Counted from the first letter of the stretch, positions 46,632-55,897 are shown. The stretch: DNA of 64,000 nt from Parvimonas sp. oral taxon 393 str. F0440 (GCA_000223315.2 AFUS01000004.1:310001-374000); one strand, 5' to 3'. Made by a program: numbers and translations. Notes: a model not told the origin generated them from the sequence alone.

Positions 46632-47606
46632 ATGAGTGATATTGAATTTAAATTTGGGAGTAAGTCAATCAAAAATGGAGAAAGTACAAAGTTATGTTCA
46701 ATTTTGAATGTGACACCAGATTCTTTTTCAGATGGTGGAAAATACTTTGATATTAACAGAGCTGTAAAAAGAGCAAAAGAGCTTGTTTCAAAAGGTGCAT
46801 ATATGCTTGATATAGGCGGAGAGTCAACAAGACCTGGAAGTAAATTAATTTCCGCAGAAGAAGAGATTGAAAGAATTGTTCCGATTATCAAGGCAATTAA
46901 GTCTGAAATGGATGTTGTAATTTCAGTTGACACTTGGAAATCTGAAGTTGCTAAGGCAGCAATAGATGCAGGAGCTGATATTATTAATGATATTACAGGA
47001 TTACTCGGCGATGAAAAAATGCTTGATGTGATTGCAAATTCAAATGTCGGATATATAATGATGTTTAATCCCGTAATCATAAGGCCAGAACATGAAGGCT
47101 CTAAAATTTTTCCAAAGTTTGGCAAAAATGCTTTTATAACGGATAAAGATTTGGAATATTTCCAAAGTTTAGATATTTTAGATATGATGGAAGAGTGTTT
47201 TAATAAAACTTTGAAGATTGCTATTTCAAAAGGCATAGATAAGTCAAGAATTTGTTTGGATCCCGGCATCGGTTTTGCACTTACGAAAAGAGAAAACTTA
47301 GAATTGATTAAGGGAATAGATAGAATTCATAATATGGGATATTTATCCTTTTTAGGAGTTTCCAGAAAGAGATTTGTAGTAAATATTTTAACTGAAAATA
47401 ATATTGACTCAGATATAAAAACAGAAGAGGGACTTTCTAATGTAGATTTGGCATCTGCATATTTAAGTGCGATTGCATCTTTTAAAGGTGTAAATATACT
47501 AAGAGTTCATGATTTTGATAAACATTTTTCAGCAATTTTAATTGGAGATGCAATTAGAATGGCAGATAAAAGCGAAGATATTAATTTTGGAGCATATAAA
47601 AAATAG
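46632..47606 (+). CDS. folP: Dihydropteroate synthase
   Basis: Joins pterin pyrophosphate to p-aminobenzoate; the sulfonamide target. Conserved loops: LNVTPDSFSDGGKYFD, YMLDIGGESTRPGSK (loop 2), VISVDTWKSEVAKAAIDAGA, ADIINDITG, CLDPGIGFALTKREN and FLGVSRKRF. ATG 46632 follows GAGGG; an in-frame ATG at 46620 overlaps that site. The middle contains an acidic extension (DLEYFQSLDILDMMEECFNK). About 324 residues, slightly longer than the usual 270-280, with an extended C-terminus. folK follows 8 bases later, without folB between. Confidence 0.93.
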   Translation: MSDIEFKFGSKSIKNGESTKLCSILNVTPDSFSDGGKYFDINRAVKRAKELVSKGAYMLDIGGESTRPGSKLISAEEEIERIVPIIKAIKSEMDVVISVDTWKSEVAKAAIDAGADIINDITGLLGDEKMLDVIANSNVGYIMMFNPVIIRPEHEGSKIFPKFGKNAFITDKDLEYFQSLDILDMMEECFNKTLKIAISKGIDKSRICLDPGIGFALTKRENLELIKGIDRIHNMGYLSFLGVSRKRFVVNILTENNIDSDIKTEEGLSNVDLASAYLSAIASFKGVNILRVHDFDKHFSAILIGDAIRMADKSEDINFGAYKK

Positions 47607-47614
47607 GAGGACTT

Positions 47615-48082
47615 ATGAGTAAAGTTTGGATTGCTTTAGGTAGTAATATGGGAGAAGGTCGGAAAAATCTTGATTTAGCAATTAAGATGATGAACGAAAG
47701 AGGAGTTTTAGTTGAAAAAGTTTCAACTTATATAGAAACTGAGCCTTATGGTTATACAGAACAGGATAACTTTGTAAATGCAGTTTGTATAGCTGAGACA
47801 AAGCTTAGTCCTAGAGAGCTTTTAGAAGTTCTTTTGAAAATAGAGCTTGATATGGGACGAGTTAGAATAATCAAATGGGGGCCAAGAATTATCGACTTAG
47901 ATATTTTATTCTATGAAGATTTAATAATTGATGAAGAAGATTTAAAAGTTCCACATATTGAAATACAAAAAAGGTCTTTTGTTTTAGAGCCTATGAATGA
48001 GATAAGTCCGGATAAAATTCATCCTGTATTTAAAAAGACTGTTCATCAATTATTATTGGATTTAAACTCTTGTGATATTTAG
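47615..48082 (+). CDS. folK: Hydroxymethyl-dihydropterin pyrophosphokinase
   Basis: Phosphorylates the pterin before FolP. VWIALGSNMGEGRKNLDLAI, the Mg-binding GPRIIDLDILFYED and PHIEIQKRSFVLEPMNEI are diagnostic. 155 residues. It begins behind AGGAGG, in an operon with folP. folB (neopterin aldolase), normally between or fused to it, is absent here and must be elsewhere or replaced. Confidence 0.94.
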   Translation: MSKVWIALGSNMGEGRKNLDLAIKMMNERGVLVEKVSTYIETEPYGYTEQDNFVNAVCIAETKLSPRELLEVLLKIELDMGRVRIIKWGPRIIDLDILFYEDLIIDEEDLKVPHIEIQKRSFVLEPMNEISPDKIHPVFKKTVHQLLLDLNSCDI

Positions 48083-48099
48083 AATTTAGGCTATTATTC

Positions 48100-48128
48100 T
48101 TGAAAAAATAGAGTTTTTATGTTAATAT
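48100..48128 (+). promoter_or_regulatory. Promoter of deoD-deoC
   Basis: TTGAAA at 48100-48105, 17-bp spacer, TAATAT at 48123-48128. Confidence 0.6.
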
Positions 48129-48162
48129 TATGTAAGATAAAAGAGAATTAAGGAGGTTTTTT

Positions 48163-48861
48163 ATGACACCACATAATAGAGCGATAGAAGGAGAAATTGC
48201 AGAAACTGTCTTAATGCCAGGAGATCCTTTAAGAGCGAAGTTTATTGCAGAAAATTTTTTAGAAGATGTTACATTATTTAATGATGTAAGAGGAATGTTA
48301 GGTTACACAGGAACTTACAAAGGAAAAAAAGTTTCAGTTATGGGAAGCGGAATGGGTGTTCCATCAATTGGAATTTACTCTTATGAATTAATCCATTTTT
48401 ATGGAGTTAAGAATTTAATCAGAATCGGTTCTTGTGGAGCTTATAGCGATAAACTTAAATTATATGATGTAGTTGTAGGAATGGCTGCTTCAACAGATTC
48501 AAATTTTGCTCATCAATATAAATTGGATGGAACATATTCAGCAAACTGTTCTTGGGAACTTTTAAGAAAAACTTATGAAGCATCAAAAGAACAAAATATT
48601 GATATCAATGTAGGTAATATTTTCTGTTCTGATATTTTCTATAATGCTTCACCTGAAGATTGGAAAAAATGGGCACAAATGGGAGTTTTAGCAGTAGATA
48701 TGGAAAGTTATGCTCTTTATTGTAATGCTAATTATGCAGGAGTTAATGCAATTACAATTTTAACTGTTTCAGACTCATTCCATTTTAAAGAAATTACAAC
48801 TCCTGAAGAAAGACAAAATAGTTTTACAACTATGATGAAATTAGCATTGGAGATAGCATAA
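48163..48861 (+). CDS. deoD: Purine nucleoside phosphorylase (DeoD type)
   Basis: Splits purine (deoxy)nucleosides with phosphate. [20 protein letters not shown] (phosphate-binding), [30 protein letters not shown], the purine-site DMESYALY and SDSF are conserved. 232 residues, hexameric type. It starts behind AAGGAGG. Its stop codon overlaps the deoC start, so nucleoside cleavage and deoxyribose-phosphate breakdown are expressed as one unit. Confidence 0.96.
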   Translation: MTPHNRAIEGEIAETVLMPGDPLRAKFIAENFLEDVTLFNDVRGMLGYTGTYKGKKVSVMGSGMGVPSIGIYSYELIHFYGVKNLIRIGSCGAYSDKLKLYDVVVGMAASTDSNFAHQYKLDGTYSANCSWELLRKTYEASKEQNIDINVGNIFCSDIFYNASPEDWKKWAQMGVLAVDMESYALYCNANYAGVNAITILTVSDSFHFKEITTPEERQNSFTTMMKLALEIA

Positions 48862-49505
48862 TGGAATTAAATAGATATATGGATCATACTGCATTAAAGG
48901 CAGATACTACTTATGAAATGATAGACAAACTTTGTGAAGAAGCAAAAAAATATGACTTTTTCTCTGTTTGTGTAAATGGTTGTCATGTAAAAAGATGTGC
49001 TGAAAACTTAAAAGGTTCAAATACTAAAGTTTGTACTGTTGTAGGATTTCCGCTAGGAGCAATGACAACTGAAAGTAAAGTTTTTGAAACTGAAAATGCA
49101 ATTAAAAACGGTGCAAATGAAATTGATATGGTAATTAATATAGGTGCATTAAAATCAAATGATTTGGACTTTGTATATAATGATATAAAGGCACTTGTAG
49201 ATGCTACAAGAGGAAAAGCACTTTTAAAAGTTATAATAGAAACTTGTCTTTTAACTGATGAAGAAATTGTAAAAGTTTCTGAACTTTGTGTTAAGGCAGG
49301 AGCAGAATTTGTAAAAACTTCAACAGGATTTAGCACTTCAGGTGCAAATGAACATGTTGTTGCACTTATGAAAAAAACTGTAGGAGAAAATGCTAAAGTT
49401 AAAGCTAGTGGAGGAATTAGAGATAAGGCTACTGCTTTAAAAATGATTGAATTAGGTGCTGACAGATTGGGTGTAAGTGCAAGTGTGAAAATAATTTCAG
49501 AATAA
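48861..49505 (+). CDS. deoC: Deoxyribose-phosphate aldolase
   Basis: Class I aldolase that cleaves 2-deoxyribose-5-phosphate to acetaldehyde and glyceraldehyde-3-phosphate. [62 protein letters not shown] and the Schiff-base Lys in [14 protein letters not shown], with the second Lys in [11 protein letters not shown]. 214 residues. With DeoD it feeds deoxynucleosides into glycolysis. A GAAA-loop terminator follows. Confidence 0.96.
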   Translation: MELNRYMDHTALKADTTYEMIDKLCEEAKKYDFFSVCVNGCHVKRCAENLKGSNTKVCTVVGFPLGAMTTESKVFETENAIKNGANEIDMVINIGALKSNDLDFVYNDIKALVDATRGKALLKVIIETCLLTDEEIVKVSELCVKAGAEFVKTSTGFSTSGANEHVVALMKKTVGENAKVKASGGIRDKATALKMIELGADRLGVSASVKIISE

Positions 49506-49510
49506 TTTAT

Positions 49511-49538
49511 GGAAGTTGGAAACAACTTCCTTTTTTTA
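49511..49538 (+). terminator. Terminator after deoC
   Basis: GGAAGTTG-GAAA-CAACTTCC then seven T; a GNRA-type tetraloop makes it especially stable. Confidence 0.93.
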
Positions 49539-49622
49539 TAATTACGATTTTTTAAATACATTTGAGTATTATTATCTTTTAGAGGGTATATCTTTTATAA
49601 AATCAGAAAGGGGATGATTTTT

Positions 49623-50693
49623 ATGAAAAAAGTTGTAATACCTTTTATTATAGTTTGTTTTATAGTGATTGGAATTGCAATAAGATTTATGGGAAATGGT
49701 AAAAAAGGAGAGAAAGTTATGGAAAAGCCAAAAGTTGATTTAAGTTCAATTAAAAATAAGGGAGAAATTTATTTAGCAGGAGGTTGTTTCTGGGGTGTTG
49801 AAGGATATTTTTCAAAAATAGAAGGCATTGCAGATACAACTGTTGGATATGCAAATGGAAACGGCTCTGAGACAAGCTATGAGAAAATTAAAAGTACAGA
49901 TCATGCAGAAACTGTGCATATAGTTTATGATAAGGATAAAATTTCACTTGAGGAAATTTTACAACATTATTTTAGAATAATTGAACCTACAAGTGTTAAT
50001 AAACAAGGAAATGATGCCGGTAGACAATATAGAACAGGGGTATATTTTGTTGACGAGAAGGATAAATCTGTTATAGAAAAATTTATTGATGATCAAAGAC
50101 CAAATTTTGACAAACCTATAACTGTTGAAGTTGAAAAACTTAAAAATTTTGTAGTTGCCGAAGAATATCATCAAGATTATTTAAAGAAACATCCAAACGG
50201 ATATTGTCATATTGACTTAGGTCTTGCTGATAAGCCTCTTGAAAGAAAAGACGGAAAATATAAAAAACCAAGCAAAGAAGAACTAAAAAATAAATTGAGC
50301 GAATTGGAATATAATGTTACTCAAAATGCTGCAACTGAAAGGCCTTTTTCAAGCAAATATGATAAATTTGATAAAAAGGGAATATATGTTGATATTGTTA
50401 CAGGAGAACCACTTTTTTCTTCAAGAGATAAATATGATGCCGGCTGTGGTTGGCCAAGTTTTACAAAGCCAATAGATGATAATATAAACTTCAAAAAAGA
50501 TGATAGTCACGGTCTTAAGAGAATTGAAGTAAAAAGTAAAGGAGGAGATTCTCATTTAGGTCATGTTTTTGATGATGGCCCAAAAGATAAGGGTGGAAAG
50601 AGATATTGTATTAATGGAGCTTCCTTAAGATTTATTCCTTTAGAAGACATGGAAAAAGAAGGATATGGAAAATATATTGATAAAGTTAAATAA
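49623..50693 (+). CDS. msrAB: Membrane-anchored MsrA-MsrB fusion (methionine sulfoxide reductase)
   Basis: 356 residues from ATG 49623 behind AAAGGGG. An N-terminal helix ([20 protein letters not shown]) anchors it outside the cell membrane, followed by Msr[17 protein letters not shown] with the catalytic Cys (S-sulfoxides), and YRTGVYF. MsrB lies in the C-terminal third: [45 protein letters not shown] and [13 protein letters not shown] with catalytic Cys (R-sulfoxides). The usual zinc CxxC pairs of MsrB are missing. It repairs oxidised surface proteins, useful to an anaerobe meeting oxidants. Both catalytic residues are Cys, not selenocysteine. Confidence 0.93.
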   Translation: MKKVVIPFIIVCFIVIGIAIRFMGNGKKGEKVMEKPKVDLSSIKNKGEIYLAGGCFWGVEGYFSKIEGIADTTVGYANGNGSETSYEKIKSTDHAETVHIVYDKDKISLEEILQHYFRIIEPTSVNKQGNDAGRQYRTGVYFVDEKDKSVIEKFIDDQRPNFDKPITVEVEKLKNFVVAEEYHQDYLKKHPNGYCHIDLGLADKPLERKDGKYKKPSKEELKNKLSELEYNVTQNAATERPFSSKYDKFDKKGIYVDIVTGEPLFSSRDKYDAGCGWPSFTKPIDDNINFKKDDSHGLKRIEVKSKGGDSHLGHVFDDGPKDKGGKRYCINGASLRFIPLEDMEKEGYGKYIDKVK

Positions 50694-50717
50694 AAATATT
50701 TTTGAGATTTAGTTGGG

Positions 50718-50759
50718 AAAAGGTATATAATTATGTTATTTTAATTTTATACCTTTTTT
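50718..50759 (+). terminator. Terminator after msrAB
   Basis: AAAGGTATA / TATACCTTT arms enclosing about 20 bases, then T run. The remaining 50760-50880 stretch is AT-rich and holds nothing further that I can support. Confidence 0.65.
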
Positions 50760-50882
50760 GTTTTAAAATAATATGCTTCTAAAATATTAATATTATGCAA
50801 ATTGTTGAAAAAATAGACGATTTTAATCTTGTTTATCAATGATAAAATTGTAGCAAAAACTTAAAAGTTTTCCCAAAACATA

Positions 50883-50911
50883 TTGACTTATAAATTAATA
50901 AAAGGTATAAT
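50883..50911 (+). promoter_or_regulatory. Promoter of the alanine/glycine symporter gene
   Basis: TTGACT at 50883-50888, 17-bp spacer, TATAAT at 50906-50911; nearly consensus. GGAGG precedes the ATG at 50942. Confidence 0.85.
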
Positions 50912-50941
50912 ACAAGTGACTAATTTTATAGGAGGTATTAT

Positions 50942-52396
50942 ATGAACTTATTATCTAGTTTCGTATTACTAAGTGGTTCAAATCTTGTTGATACTATTAA
51001 CAAAATAAACGATTTTATCGCTGGTAATATACTTATGTATGGTTTGTTATTTGCGGGATTATTCCTTTCATTTATTTTGGGCTTCCCACAAATTACAAAA
51101 TTAGGAAAGGCTTTTAAATTAGTTTTTGGAGGACTTTTCAAGAAAAAAGAAGGACCTAAAGAAGAAGGTTCAATGTCTTCATTCCAAGCATTAGCTACAG
51201 CAGTAGCTGCGCAAGTAGGAACAGGTAACGTTGCAGGGGTTGCAACTGCTATTACTGCGGGTGGACCTGGAGCAATTTTCTGGATGTGGCTATCAGCATT
51301 CTTTGGAATGGGAACAATTTTCGTAGAAGCAGTTTTAGCTCAAAAGTACAGATCTAAAATTGATGGCGAATTTGTAGGAGGACCTGCATATTACATATCA
51401 AAAGGTCTTAAGAAAACTGGAGTATTTGCTAAAATTTTAGCCGGATTTTTCGCGATTGCGATAGTATTAGCCTTAGGATTTATGGGTAATGCCGTTCAAT
51501 CAAACTCAATAGCATCAGGTATTAGAGGTATTCAAGGACTTGAAAATATTAACCCGGCTATTATCGGTGTAGTTATTGCTATTTTGGCTGCTCTAATTTT
51601 CATCGGTGGTATTGACAGAATTGCAAAATTTGCTGAACTTGTAGTTCCTGTAATGGCAGTAGTTTACATTTTAGGAAGTATAGTTATATTGGTTATGTTT
51701 GCAGGTGAAATTGGACCTACTTTTGCATGGATTTTCAAGAGTGCATTTAATGGAACTGCAGTAGCCGGTGGTATCGCTGGGGCAGCAGTTAAAGTTGCTG
51801 TTCAAAAAGGGGTTGCAAGAGGTTTATTCTCTAACGAAGCCGGTATGGGTTCTACACCTCATGCTCACGCAGTTGCAAATGTAAAACACCCTGCTGAACA
51901 AGGTTTAACAGCTATTATTGGTGTATTCATTGATACAGTATTAGTATGTTCTGCAACAGCACTTGCAATATTAGTAACAGGTGCTTACAATGTTAAGGGA
52001 GCTGACGGAAAATTCTTAGCCGGAGCACAATTAACTCAACAAGCATTCAGAACTGCATTTGGTTCAGGTGGAGCTATTTTCTTAGCAGTATGTTTATCAT
52101 TCTTTGCATTTACTACTATCGTTGGTTGGTATTATTTCGGAGAATCAAATATTAAATATTTATTCGGTAAAGCAGGACTTTTACCATATAGAGCTATAGT
52201 TCTTATTTGTATCGTAGCCGGTTCTCTTGGAGAAGTTGCTATTGTTTGGTCATTAGCAGATATCTTCAACAGCTTAATGGTATTACCAAACTTAATTGCA
52301 ATTCTTTGGTTATCATTTGAAGCTAGAGCTATTATGAAAGATTACAATCAATGTCTATTAAATAATGATGTACATTATGATTATGAAGTAAAATAG
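50942..52396 (+). CDS. Sodium:alanine/glycine symporter (AGCS/AlsT family)
   Basis: 484-residue membrane protein with about 11 helices. It carries the AGCS signature FQALATAVAAQVGTGNVAGV, GGPGAIFWMWLSAFFGMG, FVGGPAYYISKGL and GLFSNEAGMGSTPHAHA. Members import alanine or glycine with Na+; the strong promoter and higher GC of its codons relative to its neighbours suggest high expression. This suits an organism that ferments amino acids. Terminator downstream. Confidence 0.94.
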   Translation: MNLLSSFVLLSGSNLVDTINKINDFIAGNILMYGLLFAGLFLSFILGFPQITKLGKAFKLVFGGLFKKKEGPKEEGSMSSFQALATAVAAQVGTGNVAGVATAITAGGPGAIFWMWLSAFFGMGTIFVEAVLAQKYRSKIDGEFVGGPAYYISKGLKKTGVFAKILAGFFAIAIVLALGFMGNAVQSNSIASGIRGIQGLENINPAIIGVVIAILAALIFIGGIDRIAKFAELVVPVMAVVYILGSIVILVMFAGEIGPTFAWIFKSAFNGTAVAGGIAGAAVKVAVQKGVARGLFSNEAGMGSTPHAHAVANVKHPAEQGLTAIIGVFIDTVLVCSATALAILVTGAYNVKGADGKFLAGAQLTQQAFRTAFGSGGAIFLAVCLSFFAFTTIVGWYYFGESNIKYLFGKAGLLPYRAIVLICIVAGSLGEVAIVWSLADIFNSLMVLPNLIAILWLSFEARAIMKDYNQCLLNNDVHYDYEVK

Positions 52397-52414
52397 TTAA
52401 TTTGATTAAGATTT

Positions 52415-52442
52415 AAGGAGAGATTTTATCTCTCCTTTTTTT
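52415..52442 (+). terminator. Terminator after the symporter
   Basis: AAGGAGAGA-TTTTA-TCTCTCCTT with T run. Very clear. Confidence 0.92.
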
Positions 52443-52523
52443 ATTATAAAAAATTAAGTCTTAAAATTTTGTAACAGTTTTGTAATAATTTTGTAATTTT
52501 TGTTGCTTATTTTTAGCTATTTA

Positions 52524-52552
52524 TTGATGTTGTATGAAAAATATGATAAAAT
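52524..52552 (+). promoter_or_regulatory. Promoter of the wall-binding glucosaminidase gene
   Basis: TTGATG at 52524-52529, 17-bp spacer, TAAAAT at 52547-52552. AGGAGG precedes ATG 52599. Confidence 0.6.
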
Positions 52553-52598
52553 TATTAACATCAGATGGTAAATTTAAAATATTTATTAGGAGGTATTT

Positions 52599-54329
52599 AT
52601 GAAAATAAGCAAGAAAATTTTAATTTTTTCGATGTTATTATTAAGTGTACTGATTATTAAAAATTCATACAGTAATGAAAAAAAAGTTGAAGCTGCAGAG
52701 TATAAAAATAAAATTTTTTATGGAGACGATGGAAAACCTGCAAATTGGTGGTATGACGATGGAGAAGATTGGTACTTTTTTCAAAACGGAAAGAAATATA
52801 ATGGCTATGGAAAAGATGCATCAGGAAAGAAATACTTTGATAATGGAAAATATGCAAATTGGTGGTCTGATGACGGGGAAGATTGGTACTTTTTTCAAAA
52901 CGGTGTAAAGCATACAGGGTATGGGAAAGATGCATCAGGAAAGAAATACTTTGACAATGGAAAATATGCAAACTGGTGGTGTAATGATGGTAAAGATTGG
53001 TATTTTTTCCAAGAAGGAAAGAAATATAATGGATATGGGAAAGATGCATCAGGAAAGAAATATTTTGACAATGGAAAATATGCAAACTGGTGGTATGATG
53101 ATAGCAAAGGATGGTATTTTTTCCAAAACGGTGTAAAGTATACAGGCTATGGAGAAGATGCATCAGGAAAGAAATATTTTGATGAAGGAAAATATGCAAA
53201 TTGGTGGTATAATGACGGAAAAGACTGGTATTTTTTTCAAGAAGGAAAGAAACATACAGGCTATGGAAAAGATGCTTCAGGGAAAAAATATTTTGATGAA
53301 GGAAAATATGCAAATTGGTGGTGTAATGACGGCGAAGATTGGTACTTTTTCCAAGATGGAAAAAAATTTACCGGGCGAGCAAAAGATGCATCAGGTTATA
53401 AAGATTTTATAAATGGAAAATATGCAAAAACAGAAAATGGCTATATAGATGGAGTATTTTATACTAAAAATGGTGAATTAGCTAATGGATGGTATGATGA
53501 CGGATATGATTGGTACTTTTTCCAAGATGGAAAAAAATATAGCGGATATGGAATAGATGGCAATGGAAAAAGATATTTTTATGAAGGAAAATATACTAAT
53601 GGATGGTATGATGATGGATATGATTGGTACTTTTTCCAAGATGGAGTTAAACATACTGGTTATGGAATAGATGGTAATGGAAGAAAATACTTCTATAACG
53701 GAAAATATACTAATGGATGGTATGATGATGGATATGATTGGTACTTTTTTCAAGATGGAGAAAAATTTACCGGACGAGCAAAAGATGAGTCAGGATATAG
53801 AGATTTTGTAAATGGAAAATATAAGAGAAAAACATATCAATCCGAGTTTATAGATAAGATTTCTCCTGGAGTTTTAAAATCTATTAAGGGTAAAGGATTA
53901 TTCCCTTCAATAGCAGTTGCTCAAGCTTGTTTGGAAACAGGTTATGGAACTGACAGTTTATCTCCTCCACCTATCTATAATCTTTTTGGAATAAAAGCTG
54001 CTAAAGATACTCCTCCTTCAAGATATTATGAAATAAGAACTGCGGAATATAAAAACGGTAAAAAATATTATATAATAGCTAAATTTATGAAATTTACTGG
54101 ATATGATGAAACTTTTGAATATTATGCAAAGTTATTTACAAAAAACAAATGGCTTACTGAATATTATTCAGGTGTTTTAGCTGCGAAAACTCCTGAAGAA
54201 GCTGCAAGGGCATTAACAGGAACTTATGCTACTGATCCAGGATATGGACAAAAGTTACTCAATATTATTGATAAGCATGGATTAAGAGAATTAGATAAGC
54301 AAATTTTTCCGAACGGAGTAAAACCTTAG
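52599..54329 (+). CDS. Secreted glucosaminidase with nine wall-binding (choline-binding-like) repeats
   Basis: 576 residues. A signal peptide (about 1-33, ending VEAAEY) is followed by nine aromatic repeats of 38 residues (type: ANWWYDDGEDWYFFQNGKKY then NGYGKDASGKKYFDNGKY). Six are contiguous; a 35-residue spacer precedes three more. The C-terminal 155 residues form a glucosaminidase domain of the LytB/Acm kind: SIAVAQACLETGYGTDSL with the catalytic Glu, NLFGIKA and YGQKLLNIID. It should cut wall glycans, while the repeats hold it at the surface. Paired Trp/Tyr and Gly spacing resemble choline- or glucan-binding CW repeats. The LicB-like gene starts at the base after its stop. Confidence 0.87.
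   Translation: MKISKKILIFSMLLLSVLIIKNSYSNEKKVEAAEYKNKIFYGDDGKPANWWYDDGEDWYFFQNGKKYNGYGKDASGKKYFDNGKYANWWSDDGEDWYFFQNGVKHTGYGKDASGKKYFDNGKYANWWCNDGKDWYFFQEGKKYNGYGKDASGKKYFDNGKYANWWYDDSKGWYFFQNGVKYTGYGEDASGKKYFDEGKYANWWYNDGKDWYFFQEGKKHTGYGKDASGKKYFDEGKYANWWCNDGEDWYFFQDGKKFTGRAKDASGYKDFINGKYAKTENGYIDGVFYTKNGELANGWYDDGYDWYFFQDGKKYSGYGIDGNGKRYFYEGKYTNGWYDDGYDWYFFQDGVKHTGYGIDGNGRKYFYNGKYTNGWYDDGYDWYFFQDGEKFTGRAKDESGYRDFVNGKYKRKTYQSEFIDKISPGVLKSIKGKGLFPSIAVAQACLETGYGTDSLSPPPIYNLFGIKAAKDTPPSRYYEIRTAEYKNGKKYYIIAKFMKFTGYDETFEYYAKLFTKNKWLTEYYSGVLAAKTPEEAARALTGTYATDPGYGQKLLNIIDKHGLRELDKQIFPNGVKP
52740..53822 (+). repeat. Tandem 114-bp coding repeats (nine units)
   Basis: Unit starts at 52740, 52854, 52968, 53082, 53196 and 53310, then after a spacer at 53481, 53595 and 53709, each step exactly 114 bp. 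The first six (ANWW type) and last three (NGWYDDGYD type) form two sub-families. Neighbouring units are near-identical at DNA level, so copy number can change by slippage or recombination. Confidence 0.92.
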
Positions 54330-55259
54330 ATGAAAAAAATTAAGAACGAATTTATTGGGCTTTCATCAGGCTTTATCTGGGCAGTAAATGGTATGGTACT
54401 ATCTCTGCTTATGAAAAGCGAACTGATTAAAAACTATAATGGGAAAATTATATTTTTTCTACCTTTAGTTTTTGCGGGATTTAACGATTTATTTGCAGGA
54501 TTATTTGTTCTTGGATACAATGGAATTTTAAGGAAATTGAAAATGATATTACCCGCTTTAAAAACAAATACCGGAAAATGGGTTTGCTTTGCGGGATTAA
54601 TTGGAGGGCCTGTTGGACAATGCTCATATATTATGGGCATTTCTCTAGCAGGTCCTGCTTATGCGATTCCAATTTCCGCATTATGTCCAATGTTTGGAAC
54701 AATTTTATCTTTCATATTTTTGAAAGAAAAAATAAATTTAAAAACATTTATATGTATTGTATGTTGTATTGTAGGAACATTTATTCTTTCATATACAAAA
54801 CCTACAGGAAATTATCCATATTTTTATCTTGGAGTTTTATTTTCTTTACTTGCAAGTTTTAGTTGGGGAATTGAAGCCACTATTGTAAGTTTTGCAACTA
54901 AAGAGGAACTTGAGGAAGAAATTATTTTAAATATTAGGGAATTAATTTCTGGATTAAGTATATTATTTATAGTTTTACCTGTATCAGGTTTATTTGGTGG
55001 TTTTATTACAACAATACAAAGTTTGAATGTAATAAAATATCTGCTTTTTGCAGGATTTTTTGCTGGATTAAGTTACTTGCTTTATTATAAAGCAATGAAA
55101 TTAAATGGAGTTCCAAAAGGAATGGCTCTAAATAGCACTTTTAGTTTATGGAGTGTTGTATTATCAGTAATATTTTTATCTACACCACTTACTGTAACTT
55201 TATTGATAGGTGTTGTTATTGTAACCATATCAGTAATAGCTTTATCATTTAGCGGTTAG
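54330..55259 (+). CDS. licB: LicB-like DMT-family permease (candidate choline importer)
   Basis: 309-residue protein of the drug/metabolite transporter superfamily with ten helices in two EamA halves. GLSSGFIWAVNGMVLSLLM, GGPVGQCSYIMGISLAGPAY, CPMFGTILSFIFLKEKINLK, FYLGVLFSLLASFSWGIEAT and LLYYKAMKLNGVPKGMALNS strongly recall LicB of Streptococcus pneumoniae and Haemophilus, which imports choline; this comparison is from memory. It starts at the base after the glucosaminidase stop, an arrangement that links choline uptake to a wall-binding enzyme. A general amino-acid or nucleoside DMT is the alternative. Confidence 0.7.
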   Translation: MKKIKNEFIGLSSGFIWAVNGMVLSLLMKSELIKNYNGKIIFFLPLVFAGFNDLFAGLFVLGYNGILRKLKMILPALKTNTGKWVCFAGLIGGPVGQCSYIMGISLAGPAYAIPISALCPMFGTILSFIFLKEKINLKTFICIVCCIVGTFILSYTKPTGNYPYFYLGVLFSLLASFSWGIEATIVSFATKEELEEEIILNIRELISGLSILFIVLPVSGLFGGFITTIQSLNVIKYLLFAGFFAGLSYLLYYKAMKLNGVPKGMALNSTFSLWSVVLSVIFLSTPLTVTLLIGVVIVTISVIALSFSG

Positions 55260-55371
55260 AGATTATGCAAAAATAGATAAATTATTTTAATAATTTGATG
55301 ATAAAGTATTTATTTAAAACTGAAAATGTAGTATAATAAATATATATGAAAAATAAAAGGAGGAAATTTGT

Positions 55372-55890
55372 ATGCATCCAATGTTACAAAAAAGTGTAGA
55401 CTCAGGTTACATGAAAGAAGAACATGGTCTATATATCGAAGAAGCTATTGCTAAAGGAGAAACTTTAATTATTTCAGGACATAGATCTGCCGGAATAAGA
55501 CCATTTATGGCAGCTATAATGGCTGTTGCTAAAGGTTCACATAAGACTGCTCAAGTTAAAGATGAAGCTGGAATCGAAGCTGCAAGTGATGTAGATTATA
55601 TTTTAATTCCTGCACTTACAGAAGAAAATTGTGAATCAATGGTTCAAGCTGCTTTCAATAAAAAAGGTATGGGAACTATTACTTTCAAAGAAACTGAACT
55701 TAAATATTCAATGATGAAAATTATGAAAGTTCAAGCTAAAGAAGTTGGAGATTTAAGCAAAGTTGTTCATTTAATCGAATGTAGAAAATTAGATGGTATT
55801 CCACATTTAATCAACTTTAGTAAAATGACTTATGATGAAAAAGGAAAAGTTAAGAGAGAAGATTTACTAAGCTGTGAAGATTACGAATAA
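55372..55890 (+). CDS. Small ATPase-like protein of unknown role (possibly T2SS/T4P-ATPase related)
   Basis: 172 residues, no membrane helix. MHPMLQKSVDSGYMKEEHGL precedes ETLIISGHRSAGIRPFMAAI, which sits where a P-loop would but lacks GKT/GKS. KKGMGTITFKETELKYSMMK and VHLIECRKLDGIP follow. The pattern resembles a cut-down CpaF/PilT-type secretion ATPase in which the nucleotide loop has decayed; this is a weak recollection and not a firm assignment. It has its own promoter (TATAAT near 55333) and terminator, and high-quality AAAGGAGG. Confidence 0.5.
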   Translation: MHPMLQKSVDSGYMKEEHGLYIEEAIAKGETLIISGHRSAGIRPFMAAIMAVAKGSHKTAQVKDEAGIEAASDVDYILIPALTEENCESMVQAAFNKKGMGTITFKETELKYSMMKIMKVQAKEVGDLSKVVHLIECRKLDGIPHLINFSKMTYDEKGKVKREDLLSCEDYE

Positions 55891-55897
55891 GATTAAG

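Noticed and set aside
48983-49561. Long open frame antisense to deoC (192 residues), and similar ones antisense to folP (46616-47269) and the wall-binding repeats (52657-53313).
   Set aside because: They mirror strongly conserved genes on the other strand, have no ribosome sites and show no family motif.
49623-50693. MsrA as another selenoprotein.
   Set aside because: The catalytic GCFW codon is TGT, a plain cysteine.
52740-53822. Regular 114-bp repeats as a CRISPR array.
   Set aside because: The repeats are contiguous, in frame and coding (38 residues each), without spacers of unique sequence.
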